From contig JAIXXJ010000029.1 in the NCBI GenBank assembly GCA_027490815.1, positions 1-64,000 of the forward strand: 64,000 bases of DNA. Direction: 5' to 3'. A program made the translations under genes and the position numbers. The first letter of the stretch is position 1. Each line of letters begins with the position of its first letter. The notes below the pieces were generated by a model. It made no database searches, was not told the DNA's origin, and was given only the letters and a program-made list of their open reading frames with translations. Shown here one piece after another: positions 52,486 to 62,754 of this stretch. The DNA comes from Streptomycetaceae bacterium (lineage in GTDB: Bacteria > Actinomycetota > Actinomycetes > Nanopelagicales > Nanopelagicaceae).

Positions 52486-54222
52486 ATGTCTACGTCCCGG
52501 GGAATTCGACACGTCCCTGCAATAGATGGATTACGTGCAGTCGCTGTAATCGCAGTAATTTTGTATCACCTTAACTTTTCATGGATACCTGGAGGCTTTC
52601 TAGGTGTAGATCTTTTCTTTGTCATTTCCGGTTATGTTATTACCAGACTTCTTTTGGATTCCATCCAACGAAGTGGTGGATTAGATCTTCGCGCTTTCTA
52701 TGCCGCACGATTTCGGCGCTTACTCCCACCGCTTATATTCATGATTTTTGTGACAACAATAATCGTAGGTTTTTGGGCGCCAGACACCATGCGACGATTC
52801 TTGGGTGATGCCCCCTTTGCTATTTCCGGCACAATGAATTGGTGGTTGATCTTTCGCGAGACAGACTATTTCGAAGCCATCGGCAGGCCTGCACTGTTGC
52901 AACACACTTGGTCGCTGGGTGTTGAAGCACAGTTTTATTTGGTATGGCCACTGATTCTACTTTTGGTATTGCGATACTTTGGAAAGAAAAGAATCCCTTT
53001 TGCTGCTCTGCTAATTGCCATTACCTCAGGCATAACACTTCTCATAGTTTCACTACAAGTTGATGGATCTGATGCATCAAAAGTTAGCCATGTTTACTTT
53101 GGAACCGATACTCACAGTATTGGCTTGTTTTTAGGTGCTGCGCTTGCAGTTAGTTGGATCCCTCAAAATCTACAAGAGACCGTTACTAAACGAGCACAGG
53201 ATTTCATAGACGGAATTGGAGTTTTCGGATTTCTTGGAATCATCGCCGCATTCCTTTTTATTGATGCCTCAGATCCAACCTTGTACAAAATTGCATTCCC
53301 TTTAGCAGGTCTCTTTGGCGTTGCAATTCTTGTTTCAATAGTTCATCCTGCTTCACGTTTTGCTCCTGTTTTGAGCAGCAAACCCTTTATCTGGATCGGT
53401 GAACGTTCATATGCAATCTACTTATGGCACTGGGTAATTTTTCAGATCACCAGACCAGAGTATGACCTTGAGGGTTCTACATGGGCGCTCTATGCATTAA
53501 GAGTTCTACTTGTATTCGCTTTGGCCGATATTTCACTGCGTCTTGTGGAGCTACCTGTTAGAACTGGCTTAATTGACTATTGGTTCAAGGGCATGAAGTA
53601 TCGAACTAAGCGAGTGCAAATTCGACAAAAAATCACAGTCTTATTAATCATCATTTTCGTTTTGGGTTCAAGCTCTACAGTTGCAGTACGAGCAATTGCA
53701 ACAGGTGATGCGCAGTTAAATGAGATTAAAAAACAGATAGAACAGCCATTTATTCCTCCCGTACTTGACGAAGGCGGATTATGGGTAACTGGAGATTCGG
53801 TCATCCTCGGAATTAGGTCTGAGCTTGATTTAGTACAGAATATCGGTCTTATTAACGCACGTGTCGGACGCCAAGCATCAGAGCTGTTAGAAGAAATTCG
53901 AAGAGATAAAAAGAAAATGTCCGATGCCACAGTGATTTTTAATCTTGGAAACAACAATAAATTAACTGAAGAACAAGTCTCATTAATCTTTCAAGAGTTA
54001 GCAGACCAACCAAGAATTATCGTTGTTAATGCCGCCGTTCCACGAGCTTGGCTTGCAGACAATAATGCATTGATCAAAAAGTATGCCGATCTCTACTCTG
54101 CAAGGCTTGTAGATTGGGCAAGTATTTCTGCAAATCATCCAGAGTACTTTGCACCTGATGGTGTTCACTTGGTTCCGGCAGGTGCACGAGCATATGTTGA
54201 TGCAATAACTGCTTTACTTTAA
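52486..54222 (+). CDS. Acyltransferase 3 (OafA type) with SGNH domain
   Basis: 578 aa. N-terminal AT3 membrane domain (1-375, about ten helices) with HVPAIDGLRAVAVIAVILYH and FLGVDLFFVISGYVITRLL; a further helix (about 383-403); then an extracytoplasmic SGNH-like domain with GDS (in TGDSVILG), NLGNNN, and DGVHLVP as the Asp-His pair. Such proteins O-acetylate cell-surface sugars or peptidoglycan. CATTCT 6 nt before the ATG suggests a leaderless start. Confidence 0.88.
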   Translation: MSTSRGIRHVPAIDGLRAVAVIAVILYHLNFSWIPGGFLGVDLFFVISGYVITRLLLDSIQRSGGLDLRAFYAARFRRLLPPLIFMIFVTTIIVGFWAPDTMRRFLGDAPFAISGTMNWWLIFRETDYFEAIGRPALLQHTWSLGVEAQFYLVWPLILLLVLRYFGKKRIPFAALLIAITSGITLLIVSLQVDGSDASKVSHVYFGTDTHSIGLFLGAALAVSWIPQNLQETVTKRAQDFIDGIGVFGFLGIIAAFLFIDASDPTLYKIAFPLAGLFGVAILVSIVHPASRFAPVLSSKPFIWIGERSYAIYLWHWVIFQITRPEYDLEGSTWALYALRVLLVFALADISLRLVELPVRTGLIDYWFKGMKYRTKRVQIRQKITVLLIIIFVLGSSSTVAVRAIATGDAQLNEIKKQIEQPFIPPVLDEGGLWVTGDSVILGIRSELDLVQNIGLINARVGRQASELLEEIRRDKKKMSDATVIFNLGNNNKLTEEQVSLIFQELADQPRIIVVNAAVPRAWLADNNALIKKYADLYSARLVDWASISANHPEYFAPDGVHLVPAGARAYVDAITALL

Positions 54223-54237
54223 ATTTTATTTTTAACA

Positions 54238-54273
54238 AAAAAATTCTCCCACCGATAGGTGGGAGAATTTTTT
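54238..54273. terminator. Strong bidirectional terminator
   Basis: AAAAAATTCTCCCACC (54238-54253) and GGTGGGAGAATTTTTT (54258-54273) pair perfectly over 16 bp around a GATA tetraloop, with T-runs on both strands. It separates the convergent acyltransferase and histone-like genes. Confidence 0.95.
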
Positions 54274-54285
54274 AGATTAAACTAC

Positions 54286-55092
54286 TTACTTGAACTCTCC
54301 AGGTATTCCGAAAACAGTTGCAGAGGCAACTTGACCATCTGAGTAAACAGATGAGACACGGAACTGAGTCCAACCTGTATCTCCTGATTTAGTAACATCC
54401 TGGCTCAATTGGTCGGCTGGTACTTCAGCAATTGCTGACCAATCTCCTGTTCCATTTGCACGTATCTCAACTTTAAATCCGGTTAAGCCATCAACTGCCA
54501 TTGGTGCAACCCAACGTAGCTTTAGACCAGCTTCGCTCTTTAGTGCAACAAACTTTGTTGGTGCTTCAACTGCACCAACGGTAGCTCCATTTGTCTCGGT
54601 TGGAGTTGGTGTTGCTGATTCAGTTGGTGATGCTGACTCAGTTGGCATCGCAGATTCTGTTGGAGTTGGCGCTGCATCATTGTCAGAACTTGATGAATTT
54701 GCCCAAACTATTGCAGCAAGTGCAACGATTCCAATTACAACGATCCACACTGTATTTGCTGATGTTGATTGCTTTGGCTTTGCGACAGGCTTAGGAGCAA
54801 ATGTCGCTGCAGGAGCATCTACACGAGGCGCCGTTCTTGCTGAGGAGATTGGTACTGGTGGAACTGAATATCGGCTTGCACTCTTTCTGGCAGCTGACTT
54901 CTTAGCTGCTGCTTTCTTGGTAGCGCGCTTTGCAGGTGCTTTTTTCGCAGCTTTCTTTGCGGTCTTCTTAACCGCACTCTTCTTTGCTACAGATTTCTTC
55001 GCTGTCTTCTTTTTAGCAGCTGATTTTTTCACTGCAGACTTTTTAACTGATGACTTCTTTGCAGTTTTTTTTGCGGTCTTCTTAACGGCCAC
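54286..55092 (-). CDS. Histone-H1-like membrane protein with fibronectin III domain
   Basis: 268 aa in three parts. Residues 1-72 are nearly pure Lys/Ala/Ser repeats (KKTAKK, KKSAVKK), as in histone H1 and mycobacterial HupB tails, and should bind DNA. Residues 114-131 (TVWIVVIGIVALAAIVWA) are a single membrane helix. A Thr/Ser/Pro linker (140-170, PTESA repeats) leads to a fibronectin type III domain (about 178-267, PTKFVALKSEAGLKLRWVAP). The positive side faces the cytoplasm, so the protein could tie the nucleoid to the envelope. GTG start with AAGGAG upstream. No named family recognised. Confidence 0.75.
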   Translation of the reverse strand: MAVKKTAKKTAKKSSVKKSAVKKSAAKKKTAKKSVAKKSAVKKTAKKAAKKAPAKRATKKAAAKKSAARKSASRYSVPPVPISSARTAPRVDAPAATFAPKPVAKPKQSTSANTVWIVVIGIVALAAIVWANSSSSDNDAAPTPTESAMPTESASPTESATPTPTETNGATVGAVEAPTKFVALKSEAGLKLRWVAPMAVDGLTGFKVEIRANGTGDWSAIAEVPADQLSQDVTKSGDTGWTQFRVSSVYSDGQVASATVFGIPGEFK

Positions 55093-55147
55093 GGTAACTC
55101 CTTGGATTGTATGTTGTACGTAAATAAAGCTATTTGATAGGTAAAGG

Positions 55148-55765
55148 TTACCGTAGGGTGGCTAGCAATCGAATCACATGAGGTGCGATTAAGCGGAGTG
55201 ATTTTCCGCGATGGCTGACTAAATCCTTCTCTTCTGCGCTCATTTGTGCACTTGAGATAGCAAGGCCATTTGGCTGAAAAATAGGATCGTAGCCAAATCC
55301 ATTCGTGCCTACGGCTGAACGCAAAATGGATCCATCAAACCTACCTTCGGACACATGCTCACGGCCATCGGGTAACACCAATGAGGCAACACAAAGAAAG
55401 TGCGCACCCCGTTTTTCTTCTGGGACATCTTTTAACTGCTCAAGAACTTTTTCCAGATTTGCTTGATCATCTCCGTGTTTACCGGCCCATCGTGCAGAGA
55501 AAATTCCAGGCGCACCGCCAAGGGCATCAATACAAAGCCCCGAATCATCGGCAATTGCTGGTAGCCCAGTTGCCATAGATGTATAGCGCGCTTTTAGGAG
55601 TGAGTTTTCCTCAAAAGTAGAACCTGTTTCTTCAACATCAACTAAATTTGGAAATTGATCTACGCTCATGAGTTCAACTGCTCCAGGGGCGATCTCTTCA
55701 AGTATTCGTCGAAACTCAATAATTTTTCCTGAGTTACGAGTAGCCAGAACAAGTTTGTGTGACAT
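55148..55765 (-). CDS. rdgB: Non-canonical purine NTP pyrophosphatase
   Basis: 205 aa, HAM1/RdgB family. Hydrolyses ITP, dITP and XTP to keep them out of nucleic acids. Motifs: LATRNSGKIIEF at the N-terminus, TFEENSLLKAR, ADDSGLCIDALGGAPGIFSARWAG, and GFGYDPIF. The first base overlaps the rph stop (TAATG). Order murI-rph-rdgB as in mycobacteria. Confidence 0.95.
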   Translation of the reverse strand: MSHKLVLATRNSGKIIEFRRILEEIAPGAVELMSVDQFPNLVDVEETGSTFEENSLLKARYTSMATGLPAIADDSGLCIDALGGAPGIFSARWAGKHGDDQANLEKVLEQLKDVPEEKRGAHFLCVASLVLPDGREHVSEGRFDGSILRSAVGTNGFGYDPIFQPNGLAISSAQMSAEEKDLVSHRGKSLRLIAPHVIRLLATLR

Positions 55766-56490
55766 TAAAGTTTAAGTGCAGCCTTTTGCATTCCTGTTAA
55801 TGTTTTACAGCCATCAACTGCCAAATCAAGTAATTGATTGAGAAGTGCGCGATCAAAGGGCTCACCTTCTGCAGTACCTTGAACTTCAATGAAGCGTCCA
55901 TCTCCTGAGACAACAACATTCATGTCAGTTCCTGCGCGCACATCTTCTTCGTAACACAAGTCCAACATGGGTTTTCCATCGATTATTCCAACACTCACCG
56001 CGGCAACGGTGTCGTTAAGTGGCTTTGCATTTTCTTTGATGTGGCCTTGTGACTTTGCCCAATTTATTGCATCTTCAAGTGCCACATATGCACCAGTTAT
56101 TGCTGCGGTGCGAGTTCCTCCATCGGCCTGTAAAACATCACAATCAATGACAATAGTATTTTCACCAAGCTCTTTCATATTTACAACTGCTCGAAGTGAT
56201 CGACCAACTAAACGAGAAATTTCTTGGGTGCGACCACCAAGTTTTCCTTTTACGCTTTCGCGATCTGAACGTGTGTGTGTTGCTCTGGGTAACATCGAAT
56301 ATTCAGAAGTAACCCAACCGTTGCCACTATCTTTAAGCCAACGAGGAACTCCTGGAGAAAAAGATGCAACACATAAGACTCGGGTTTTTCCAAATTCAAC
56401 TAAAACTGAACCTTCTGCATGGTCTAACCATCCACGAGTGAATTTAATTTCTCTTAAGTCATTTACCGCGCGACCGTCATTGCGTGACAT
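55765..56490 (-). CDS. rph: Ribonuclease PH
   Basis: 241 aa phosphorolytic exoribonuclease that trims tRNA 3' ends. Seen: [46 protein letters not shown], and [25 protein letters not shown] precedes the ATG. Full length, no truncation as in some laboratory E. coli. Confidence 0.96.
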   Translation of the reverse strand: MSRNDGRAVNDLREIKFTRGWLDHAEGSVLVEFGKTRVLCVASFSPGVPRWLKDSGNGWVTSEYSMLPRATHTRSDRESVKGKLGGRTQEISRLVGRSLRAVVNMKELGENTIVIDCDVLQADGGTRTAAITGAYVALEDAINWAKSQGHIKENAKPLNDTVAAVSVGIIDGKPMLDLCYEEDVRAGTDMNVVVSGDGRFIEVQGTAEGEPFDRALLNQLLDLAVDGCKTLTGMQKAALKL

Positions 56491-56519
56491 GTAAGGCTCC
56501 TTTGGATTGAGTGCTTAAA

Positions 56520-57317
56520 TTACAGTGATTGATGTTCGACTTGCGTAACTTCAGGACCTAGGAAACGTCGTGCTAAGGTTTCAAATGCCTTTGCATCACC
56601 GGTTGCTAAGAATCTATGCGTAGGGGCCGAACTAGATTGCGGCCTTAGTGCATTATTTTCAACTAATGTTCGATACAAATCTTTTGCTGTTTCTTCTGCA
56701 CTTGAAACCAATGTAACGTTTTCACCCATTACGTAAGAGATAACTCCAGTTAACAATGGATAGTGCGTACATCCCAAAACTAAAGTATCTACTTCAGATT
56801 TCATGATGGGTTCTAAGTACTTCTGGGCGACTTTAGTGATCGCTTCCCCTGATGTTTCTCCCCGCTCAACAAATTCCACAAATAAAGGACAAGCTGCAGA
56901 AGTAATTTGCAACTGTGGTGCTGCAGCGAATGCATCTAAATAGGCTTTTGAATCAATTGTTGCTTGAGTGCCAATTACCCCAATTCGTCCGGAGCGAGTA
57001 GCTGCCACCGCTCTTCGAACTGCAGGTTGAATCACTTCAATTACAGGAATCGAATAACGCTCACGGGCATCGCGCAACATTGCAGCCGATGCTGTATTAC
57101 ATGCAATCACTATTGCCTTTACGCCTTGATCAATCAAAAAATCCATTGTCTCAAGAGCGAACTCACGAACTTCAGAGAGCGGACGTGGTCCATAAGGACC
57201 GCGGGCTGTATCACCAATATAAAGTGTGGACTCATTAGGTAACTGATCTAATACTGCCCGTGCAACTGTGAGTCCACCGACTCCTGAATCAAAAATTCCA
57301 ATTGCAGCATTACTCAC
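56520..57317 (-). CDS. murI: Glutamate racemase
   Basis: 265 aa, supplies D-glutamate for peptidoglycan. Catalytic cysteines in [12 protein letters not shown] and [10 protein letters not shown], and the substrate loop [17 protein letters not shown]. The start is GTG with TAGGCT exactly 6 nt upstream, a leaderless GTG start. Confidence 0.95.
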   Translation of the reverse strand: MSNAAIGIFDSGVGGLTVARAVLDQLPNESTLYIGDTARGPYGPRPLSEVREFALETMDFLIDQGVKAIVIACNTASAAMLRDARERYSIPVIEVIQPAVRRAVAATRSGRIGVIGTQATIDSKAYLDAFAAAPQLQITSAACPLFVEFVERGETSGEAITKVAQKYLEPIMKSEVDTLVLGCTHYPLLTGVISYVMGENVTLVSSAEETAKDLYRTLVENNALRPQSSSAPTHRFLATGDAKAFETLARRFLGPEVTQVEHQSL

Positions 57318-57344
57318 AGGGCTAGCCTACCTTGAACTTTATAA

Positions 57345-57908
57345 CTATTGGGATCCATTCATTACTGCTTCAAGCAAACTTTCTTGAAGCCACCCAAGCC
57401 AGCCATACACAGTATAAACACCATGCATTGGGTCATCAGGTGCTAATAGTTGCAATTCCTCTGGTGAGTTTTCTTCAACGTTTAATCTAACGCCCAAAGC
57501 TAATCGAACATCATTTATCGCACCAAGCCAATCGTTGGCTCCATCACGATCTATTTCGACAACACCATCAATTGCAGAAATTAGATTTGATCTCATAGCC
57601 ATTGCGTGTCCTTGTTTTTTCTGCCTCAAAGTTGATTCGGTATATCTTCGAAATTCAGAGGCATCAACTTGATCTGCGTATGCATTTGGCAGTAGTCGTA
57701 ACAAAACTTCATCTTCGGGCGGAGTGTCATGTGAAGTTATTCCAACCAATGCTGCCAGTGGATCATCACTCTGGTGGTCGATACGTTCTGCTAAAAGTTC
57801 GATGATTTGCTCTGAAAGATTTGTTAAAACTTCACGCTCAGATTCTGAGAAATTCGCCACGAATGCGTTATCTCCATGAGGATAAAAACCCTTTTGGAGG
57901 TCAGACAT
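57345..57908 (-). CDS. DUF2017 family protein
   Basis: 187 aa from the ATG at 57908, which overlaps the clpS stop (TAATG); a frame extension of 11 codons is rejected. Actinobacterial family always next to clpS; function unknown. Mostly helical, with LLRLLPNAYADQVDASEFRR and YGWLGWLQESLLEAVM as the conserved stretches. Coupling to clpS suggests a role near N-end-rule proteolysis, unproven. Confidence 0.85.
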   Translation of the reverse strand: MSDLQKGFYPHGDNAFVANFSESEREVLTNLSEQIIELLAERIDHQSDDPLAALVGITSHDTPPEDEVLLRLLPNAYADQVDASEFRRYTESTLRQKKQGHAMAMRSNLISAIDGVVEIDRDGANDWLGAINDVRLALGVRLNVEENSPEELQLLAPDDPMHGVYTVYGWLGWLQESLLEAVMNGSQ

Positions 57909-58201
57909 TACTGCTGATCTCCACGTTGAAGAGTTGCCCACAATCCAAATTCATGAATGCGAGCTACATCGCGTTCCATCTCTTCGCGGCTACCTGTTGA
58001 AACTACAGCCTTGCCTTCGGTATGTATTTTCATCATTAGTTCGGTAGCTTTTTCTTTACTAAAGCCAAAAAGCTCCATGAGCACATATGTTACATAGGTC
58101 ATTAAATTTACTGGGTCATCCCAGACAATAGTTATCCAGGGAACATCTCCACTAAATATTGCCTGAAGTTCTTCTTCAACTTTTTCATTTACTTTGACCA
58201 T
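57908..58201 (-). CDS. clpS: ATP-dependent Clp protease adaptor ClpS
   Basis: 97 aa. Delivers N-degron proteins to the ClpC/ClpP machine. Core motif [20 protein letters not shown] with the DDPVN substrate pocket, and [19 protein letters not shown]. 2 bp after the GH18 gene, so the two are probably in one operon, although a functional link is not evident. Confidence 0.94.
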   Translation of the reverse strand: MVKVNEKVEEELQAIFSGDVPWITIVWDDPVNLMTYVTYVLMELFGFSKEKATELMMKIHTEGKAVVSTGSREEMERDVARIHEFGLWATLQRGDQQ

Positions 58202-58203
58202 AG

Positions 58204-60078
58204 TTATCGAATTATAATCGCAAAGGTTTCAGATGTAAGTTCGGTGCCAACTTGCACACGCATTGTCAGGATGCCTCGATTATTTTCAACCGTGCTGAAG
58301 GTGAAGGCACCGTTTGCATCCGAAGTCACGGCTGTTCCGACATTCTGCCATTTTCCATTAATGCTCTTTTGAAGAATTGCTGATTTTCCAAGAACTTGTG
58401 GAAGCAGTTGCGCCTTTATCGTAAAGGAGGCAGCTCTTGAAGCAGAGTTTGGTCGATCAATAAGTATTTTGCTCTTAACTGTAACAACCTGCTCAGGAGT
58501 AATTGAGTCAGTTCGTTCCCAAGTTGCAAGAGTTGTTAATCGAATTCCAGCAGAACTTGCCAAAGTAATTGGAGCATTAATCGATCCATTTGTATCGGTC
58601 ACTAACTCTGCAATTTTTGTCCAAACTCCTCCGCGGTTAATCTCTAGCGCAACGGGTAGACCAACAATTGGGGACTTATCTTTAAGTGTAAACAAGCCAC
58701 TTACGTTGAATTGATCGGCATAGAAAACTGAACCTTGAGTCACACCAGATAAACTCATCGAGGAAACCACTGTGTCTGGCGCCATTGCCAAAGCAGCATT
58801 TCTCATCTCTGTTGTTGATAATTGATCCTCCATGCCAAGTGTCCAAAGCGCGGCTCCACCAAGTCTGTACTTTGAAACTAATGCCATTCTCTCGGCATAA
58901 CTTCTGGAATTCTGATACCAAACAGTTCGACTCACATTGCAAGTTGTTGATGCACCATCTGCAGTTAAACCGTTGTAGGTTTGAACATAAGAGTAAGTTG
59001 CTTCACTCACAGTTGCATCAAAAACAGGAATAGCATTATCGATTACAGCTTTTCTTTCTGCATTAACCATTAAGAATGTTGACGCTTTAGCTCCTGCTTT
59101 AAGTCCAGGTGGCGCAGACACTGGGCATTTACCCTGCACCGCTGTGATCCAATCCCTGCCATAGCCAGGTAAACCAACATAAACTTTTGATGAAGGCATG
59201 ATGCTGATTGCATATCGAAGAGTTTTATCAACCCAACTAATCGGTGCGTTTGGACCTGGCTTTGCAACATTGAAGTCGTAGGTCATTATTCGTAATCGAT
59301 CAATGCTGCTTGCAATATCTGCCCACGCATAAACAAAATATCCTTTTTGCTTTTCACTTGGATCGTAAAGATAAGGCGTTGTTACAGAGAGAATTTTCTT
59401 ATTAGCGCGCAAGGCAACACTCAACTCTTTAATGAAAGCAACCCACAACGGAGCAGTTCGAGTCCAAGTTGTATTCCCATCTACAAATGCAAATCCTTCA
59501 TAATCTAAATCAATTCCATCAAATCCATTAACATTAACTAAATTTACAATTGAATTGACAATTGTGGTGCGAGTTGTTGGGTTGGCTAAATACCCGGCCA
59601 ATACAAGCTTGGCCGTTCCGTCAGTCATTGTTGGAATTACTTGCATACCCGCACGACGCAATAAACAAACAGTGTCAGCCATTGGCCAAGAAGGATTGCC
59701 TGTGTTGTAATCATTTCGAATCAGCGTTGGGCTTTTTAGTGAGAACCAAAACGGTAAAACTTCTTTCATTAAGTCTTTATTTCTAAAAAGATACGAACTC
59801 TCGATTGCTGCATTTTCTGTTGGGCCATATTGCGAGGAATCACAGACTGCCGGTTGATTTACTCCTGTTGGAATCGAAGGAGTTAGCTTTCGAACACGTG
59901 GTAACACTCGATCTATTGAATAATATGGAATCCAACCAGTGACTATTTTGCGAGGCTCTTTATTGCTTGCCGATGCGGTATGAACTGCGCTTGGAACAAG
60001 TAAGCCAAGTAAAGTTGTAATTACAACTAGAAGTGAAGTTGTTTTGTTCTTCTTACTCTTCTTGCTTGTTTTGCTCAT
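58204..60078 (-). CDS. Secreted glycoside hydrolase family 18 protein
   Basis: 624 aa. Signal peptide or anchor (Lys-rich 1-12, hydrophobic 14-33, AVHTASAS). GH18 barrel (about 44-430) with the complete DxxDxDxE site as DGIDLDYE (Asp187, Asp190, Asp192, Glu194), MTYDFN and [10 protein letters not shown]. The rest (about 445-624) is two Ig-like beta domains. GH18 enzymes cut chitin or, in YaaH/SleL types, peptidoglycan; recycling of its own wall or of environmental chitin are both possible. ATGA overlap with the DUF3039 gene. Confidence 0.88.
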   Translation of the reverse strand: MSKTSKKSKKNKTTSLLVVITTLLGLLVPSAVHTASASNKEPRKIVTGWIPYYSIDRVLPRVRKLTPSIPTGVNQPAVCDSSQYGPTENAAIESSYLFRNKDLMKEVLPFWFSLKSPTLIRNDYNTGNPSWPMADTVCLLRRAGMQVIPTMTDGTAKLVLAGYLANPTTRTTIVNSIVNLVNVNGFDGIDLDYEGFAFVDGNTTWTRTAPLWVAFIKELSVALRANKKILSVTTPYLYDPSEKQKGYFVYAWADIASSIDRLRIMTYDFNVAKPGPNAPISWVDKTLRYAISIMPSSKVYVGLPGYGRDWITAVQGKCPVSAPPGLKAGAKASTFLMVNAERKAVIDNAIPVFDATVSEATYSYVQTYNGLTADGASTTCNVSRTVWYQNSRSYAERMALVSKYRLGGAALWTLGMEDQLSTTEMRNAALAMAPDTVVSSMSLSGVTQGSVFYADQFNVSGLFTLKDKSPIVGLPVALEINRGGVWTKIAELVTDTNGSINAPITLASSAGIRLTTLATWERTDSITPEQVVTVKSKILIDRPNSASRAASFTIKAQLLPQVLGKSAILQKSINGKWQNVGTAVTSDANGAFTFSTVENNRGILTMRVQVGTELTSETFAIIIR

Positions 60079-60344
60079 TTATCTTTAGGCGCTGGTTTCA
60101 AGCCTGCAAAAATCTCCTTGCAGGTCGGACAAATTGGATATTTTTCTGGATCCCTACTTGGTATCCACTTCTTTCCACACAAGGCCTTTACTGCCTTTCC
60201 GGTTACAGCTGACTCCACAATCTTCTCTTTTTTTACATAGTGTGAAAAGCGGTCATGTCCGCCGTCATCTTCTTCTAAATCCATAGATGGGCGTGTCAGA
60301 AGATCGGTATCGTCCTCTAATCCTATTTTTTTAAAGATTCCCAT
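60075..60344 (-). CDS. DUF3039 family protein
   Basis: 89 aa actinobacterial family of unknown function. Conserved HDRFSHYVKKEKIVESAVTG and ALCGKKWIPSRDPEKYPICP with four Cys/His positions (C, CxxC) that likely hold zinc. First of the minus-strand run to clpS. Divergent from argF. Confidence 0.85.
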   Translation of the reverse strand: MGIFKKIGLEDDTDLLTRPSMDLEEDDGGHDRFSHYVKKEKIVESAVTGKAVKALCGKKWIPSRDPEKYPICPTCKEIFAGLKPAPKDK

Positions 60345-60396
60345 GAGGTTGATAAGGATACCTTCGAGTAGTCAAAACTACGGGTAGAATTCACCA

Positions 60397-61341
60397 ATGA
60401 AGGACTTATTGCGCACCGAGCACTTATCACGGGCTGATGTTGAATTAATATTGTCCACTGCCGCTGAATTTGCTGAGAAACCTCTGCGATCTAATTCAGC
60501 ATTGGCAAATAAAACCGTTGCTATCTACATGACTAAGCCTTCAACACGCACAAGGCTTGCATCTGAGACTGCTGTTGTTCACCTTGGCGGAACTCCAATT
60601 TTTATTAGAGGCGATGACCTTCAATTGGGTCGCGGAGAAACTATCTCTGATACTGCCAAAATCATTAGCGGTTATGCCAGTGCATTAATTGTTCGAACAT
60701 TTGCGCAATCAGATGTTGATGAACTTGGTGCGAACTCTTCAATTCCAGTAATAAATGCATTGACTGACGTGGACCATCCAACACAGTTGTTGGCTGATTG
60801 GTTAACAATTCGAGAGAACTTTGGAAAAGATATAACGGGACGTAAGTTTGTTTATTTAGGTGACGGTAACAACATGTCGCACGCTTGGTTAATTATGGGT
60901 GCAATTATGGGTGCACACGTTGTTGCTGCAACACCTGGCGGTAAATGGTCTCCGGATCCCATTGTTGTTGAAGTTGCAAAAAATATTGCGGCACAAAATG
61001 GTGGACGAGTTGAGCTCTCAATTGATCCTGAAGCTGCGGCCCAAGACGCATCGGTTCTTTATACGGATGTTTGGATGTCTATGGGTGATTCAGAATCTGA
61101 TCGCAGTGAGAAAACGCGATCTCTATCTCCATTTGCCGTTACTGAACAGTTAATGAAGATGACAACTAAAGATTCAATTTTTATGCATTGCTTGCCAGCA
61201 CATCGCGGGGAAGAGGTGTCAGCATCTGTCATTGATGGCCCACGATCTGTGGTTTGGCGCGAGGCGTATCATCGCCGCACAACAATTCAAGCCATTTTGT
61301 ACCATTTAGTTCGTGGAGACTTAGAGGGCTCTACACGCTAA
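60397..61341 (+). CDS. argF: Ornithine carbamoyltransferase
   Basis: 314 aa. Makes citrulline from ornithine and carbamoyl phosphate. Carbamoyl-phosphate loop KPSTRTR, HPTQLLADWLT, ornithine-side DVWMSMGDS, and HCLPAHRGEEV. TAGAAT 6 nt before the ATG gives a leaderless start. It is alone, without the rest of an arg cluster; could serve arginine synthesis or, less likely, a deiminase pathway. Confidence 0.95.
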   Translation: MKDLLRTEHLSRADVELILSTAAEFAEKPLRSNSALANKTVAIYMTKPSTRTRLASETAVVHLGGTPIFIRGDDLQLGRGETISDTAKIISGYASALIVRTFAQSDVDELGANSSIPVINALTDVDHPTQLLADWLTIRENFGKDITGRKFVYLGDGNNMSHAWLIMGAIMGAHVVAATPGGKWSPDPIVVEVAKNIAAQNGGRVELSIDPEAAAQDASVLYTDVWMSMGDSESDRSEKTRSLSPFAVTEQLMKMTTKDSIFMHCLPAHRGEEVSASVIDGPRSVVWREAYHRRTTIQAILYHLVRGDLEGSTR

Positions 61342-61351
61342 TATTTGTCGC

Positions 61352-62473
61352 ATGCGCATAGTCGTCCCAAAAGAGATTAAGTCTGGCGAAAAGCGCGTTG
61401 CGCTCGTCCCCGATGTAATCAGTAAGTTAACTCGCCTTGGACTAGAAGTTGTCATTGAGTCTGGAGCTGGAATTGCATCTCAAGCAAGTGATGCTCAGTT
61501 TGCCGAACAAGGTGCATCTATTAAACAAGGTGATGTCTTATCTGATGCCGATGTGGTGCTTTCTGTTCAACCACTAACTCCGCAACAAATGGCCACACTC
61601 AAGAAGGGTGCCATCACAATCTCTTTTCTGTCCCCAGTTACATCGATTGATTCAATCGAGGCAGCAACAAAAGCTGGAGTTACAGCATTTTCACTTGAAT
61701 TAGTTCCAAGAATTTCGCGCGCTCAATCTATGGATGCATTAACCTCGCAGGCATTGTGCGCAGGTTACAGAGCGGCAATTGTTGGCGCAGAACTCTCACC
61801 TCGATTTGCTCCAATGTTAATGACTGCTGCAGGCACAGTTACTCCCGCACAAGTTTTAGTTCTTGGTGCAGGTGTTGCAGGATTGCAGGCTATTGCAACC
61901 TCTCGACGTCTAGGCGCAGTTGTTTCAGCCTACGATGTTCGACCCGCATCTGCCGATGAAGTTCGTTCTATGGGTGCAACATTTATTGAACTCGAACTTG
62001 AAGCACTTGAAGGTGCAGGTGGATACGCCCGCGAGATGAGTGAAGATCGAGCAACAAAGCAACGTGAACTTTTAACTCCGTACATTGCAAAGTCTCACAT
62101 TGTTATTACAACTGCCGCAGTTCCCGGTCGGCAAGCACCTCAATTAATGACCAAAGCCATGGTTGATTCGATGGCACCAGGAACAATCATTGTCGATTTA
62201 GCTGCCGAAACCGGTGGCAATGTTGAAGGTTCAAAACCTGGTGAAATAATTGAAACTGCTGGTGGCGTTCGTATTTGGGGTGGAAAAGATGTTCCGAGCC
62301 AACTTCCGTTCCATGCATCGTTTCTGTATTCACGAAATGTAGTTAACTTACTTTCACTCTTCACCATCGGAGAAAAAGATGGAGTCAAAGCTTCATTTAA
62401 CCTTAATTTTGATGATGAGATCATAAACGGCGCTGCAGTAACGCACGCAGGTACACGAAGAGGAGCACAGTAA
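61352..62473 (+). CDS. pntA: NAD(P) transhydrogenase subunit alpha part 1
   Basis: 373 aa, soluble NAD(H)-binding domain I. Motifs IKSGEKRVALVPD, MTAAGTVTPAQVLVLGAGVAGLQAIA, and YDVRPASADEVRSMGA. In this organism alpha is split, so membrane helices are in the next gene. TAATAT 7 nt before the ATG. The three-gene unit transfers hydride from NADH to NADP+ driven by protons. Confidence 0.95.
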   Translation: MRIVVPKEIKSGEKRVALVPDVISKLTRLGLEVVIESGAGIASQASDAQFAEQGASIKQGDVLSDADVVLSVQPLTPQQMATLKKGAITISFLSPVTSIDSIEAATKAGVTAFSLELVPRISRAQSMDALTSQALCAGYRAAIVGAELSPRFAPMLMTAAGTVTPAQVLVLGAGVAGLQAIATSRRLGAVVSAYDVRPASADEVRSMGATFIELELEALEGAGGYAREMSEDRATKQRELLTPYIAKSHIVITTAAVPGRQAPQLMTKAMVDSMAPGTIIVDLAAETGGNVEGSKPGEIIETAGGVRIWGGKDVPSQLPFHASFLYSRNVVNLLSLFTIGEKDGVKASFNLNFDDEIINGAAVTHAGTRRGAQ

Positions 62474-62754
62474 TGGACGCAATGGCAATACTTTCCATCT
62501 TTGTTTTATCTGTTTTCGTTGGCTTTGAAGTTGTCTCTAAAGTCTCATCGACTTTACACACACCTTTAATGTCTGGTGCAAATGCAATCCATGGAGTCAT
62601 TTTGGTGGGTGCGATCATCGTGGCCGATCACAGTGAAACTAACTTGGAGTTAGGACTCTCCCTTGCAGCCATTGTGTTGGCGACAATAAACATGGTTGGT
62701 GGATTTGTAGTCACCGATCGAATGCTAGAGATGTTTAAGGGGCAGAAAAAATGA
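62473..62754 (+). CDS. pntA: NAD(P) transhydrogenase subunit alpha part 2
   Basis: 93 aa, the membrane part of alpha with about three to four helices: VFVGFEVVSKVSSTLHTPLMSGANAIHGVILVG in pieces, and MVGGFVVTDRMLEMFKGQKK, the classic C-terminus. Overlaps part 1 (TAATG) and pntB (ATGA), so all three are coupled. Confidence 0.94.
   Translation: MDAMAILSIFVLSVFVGFEVVSKVSSTLHTPLMSGANAIHGVILVGAIIVADHSETNLELGLSLAAIVLATINMVGGFVVTDRMLEMFKGQKK

Noticed and set aside
56964-57242. Plus-strand Cys/Ser-rich open frame
   Set aside because: Antisense to murI, which has full catalytic motifs; Cys-rich composition comes from reverse-complemented Ala/Glu codons.
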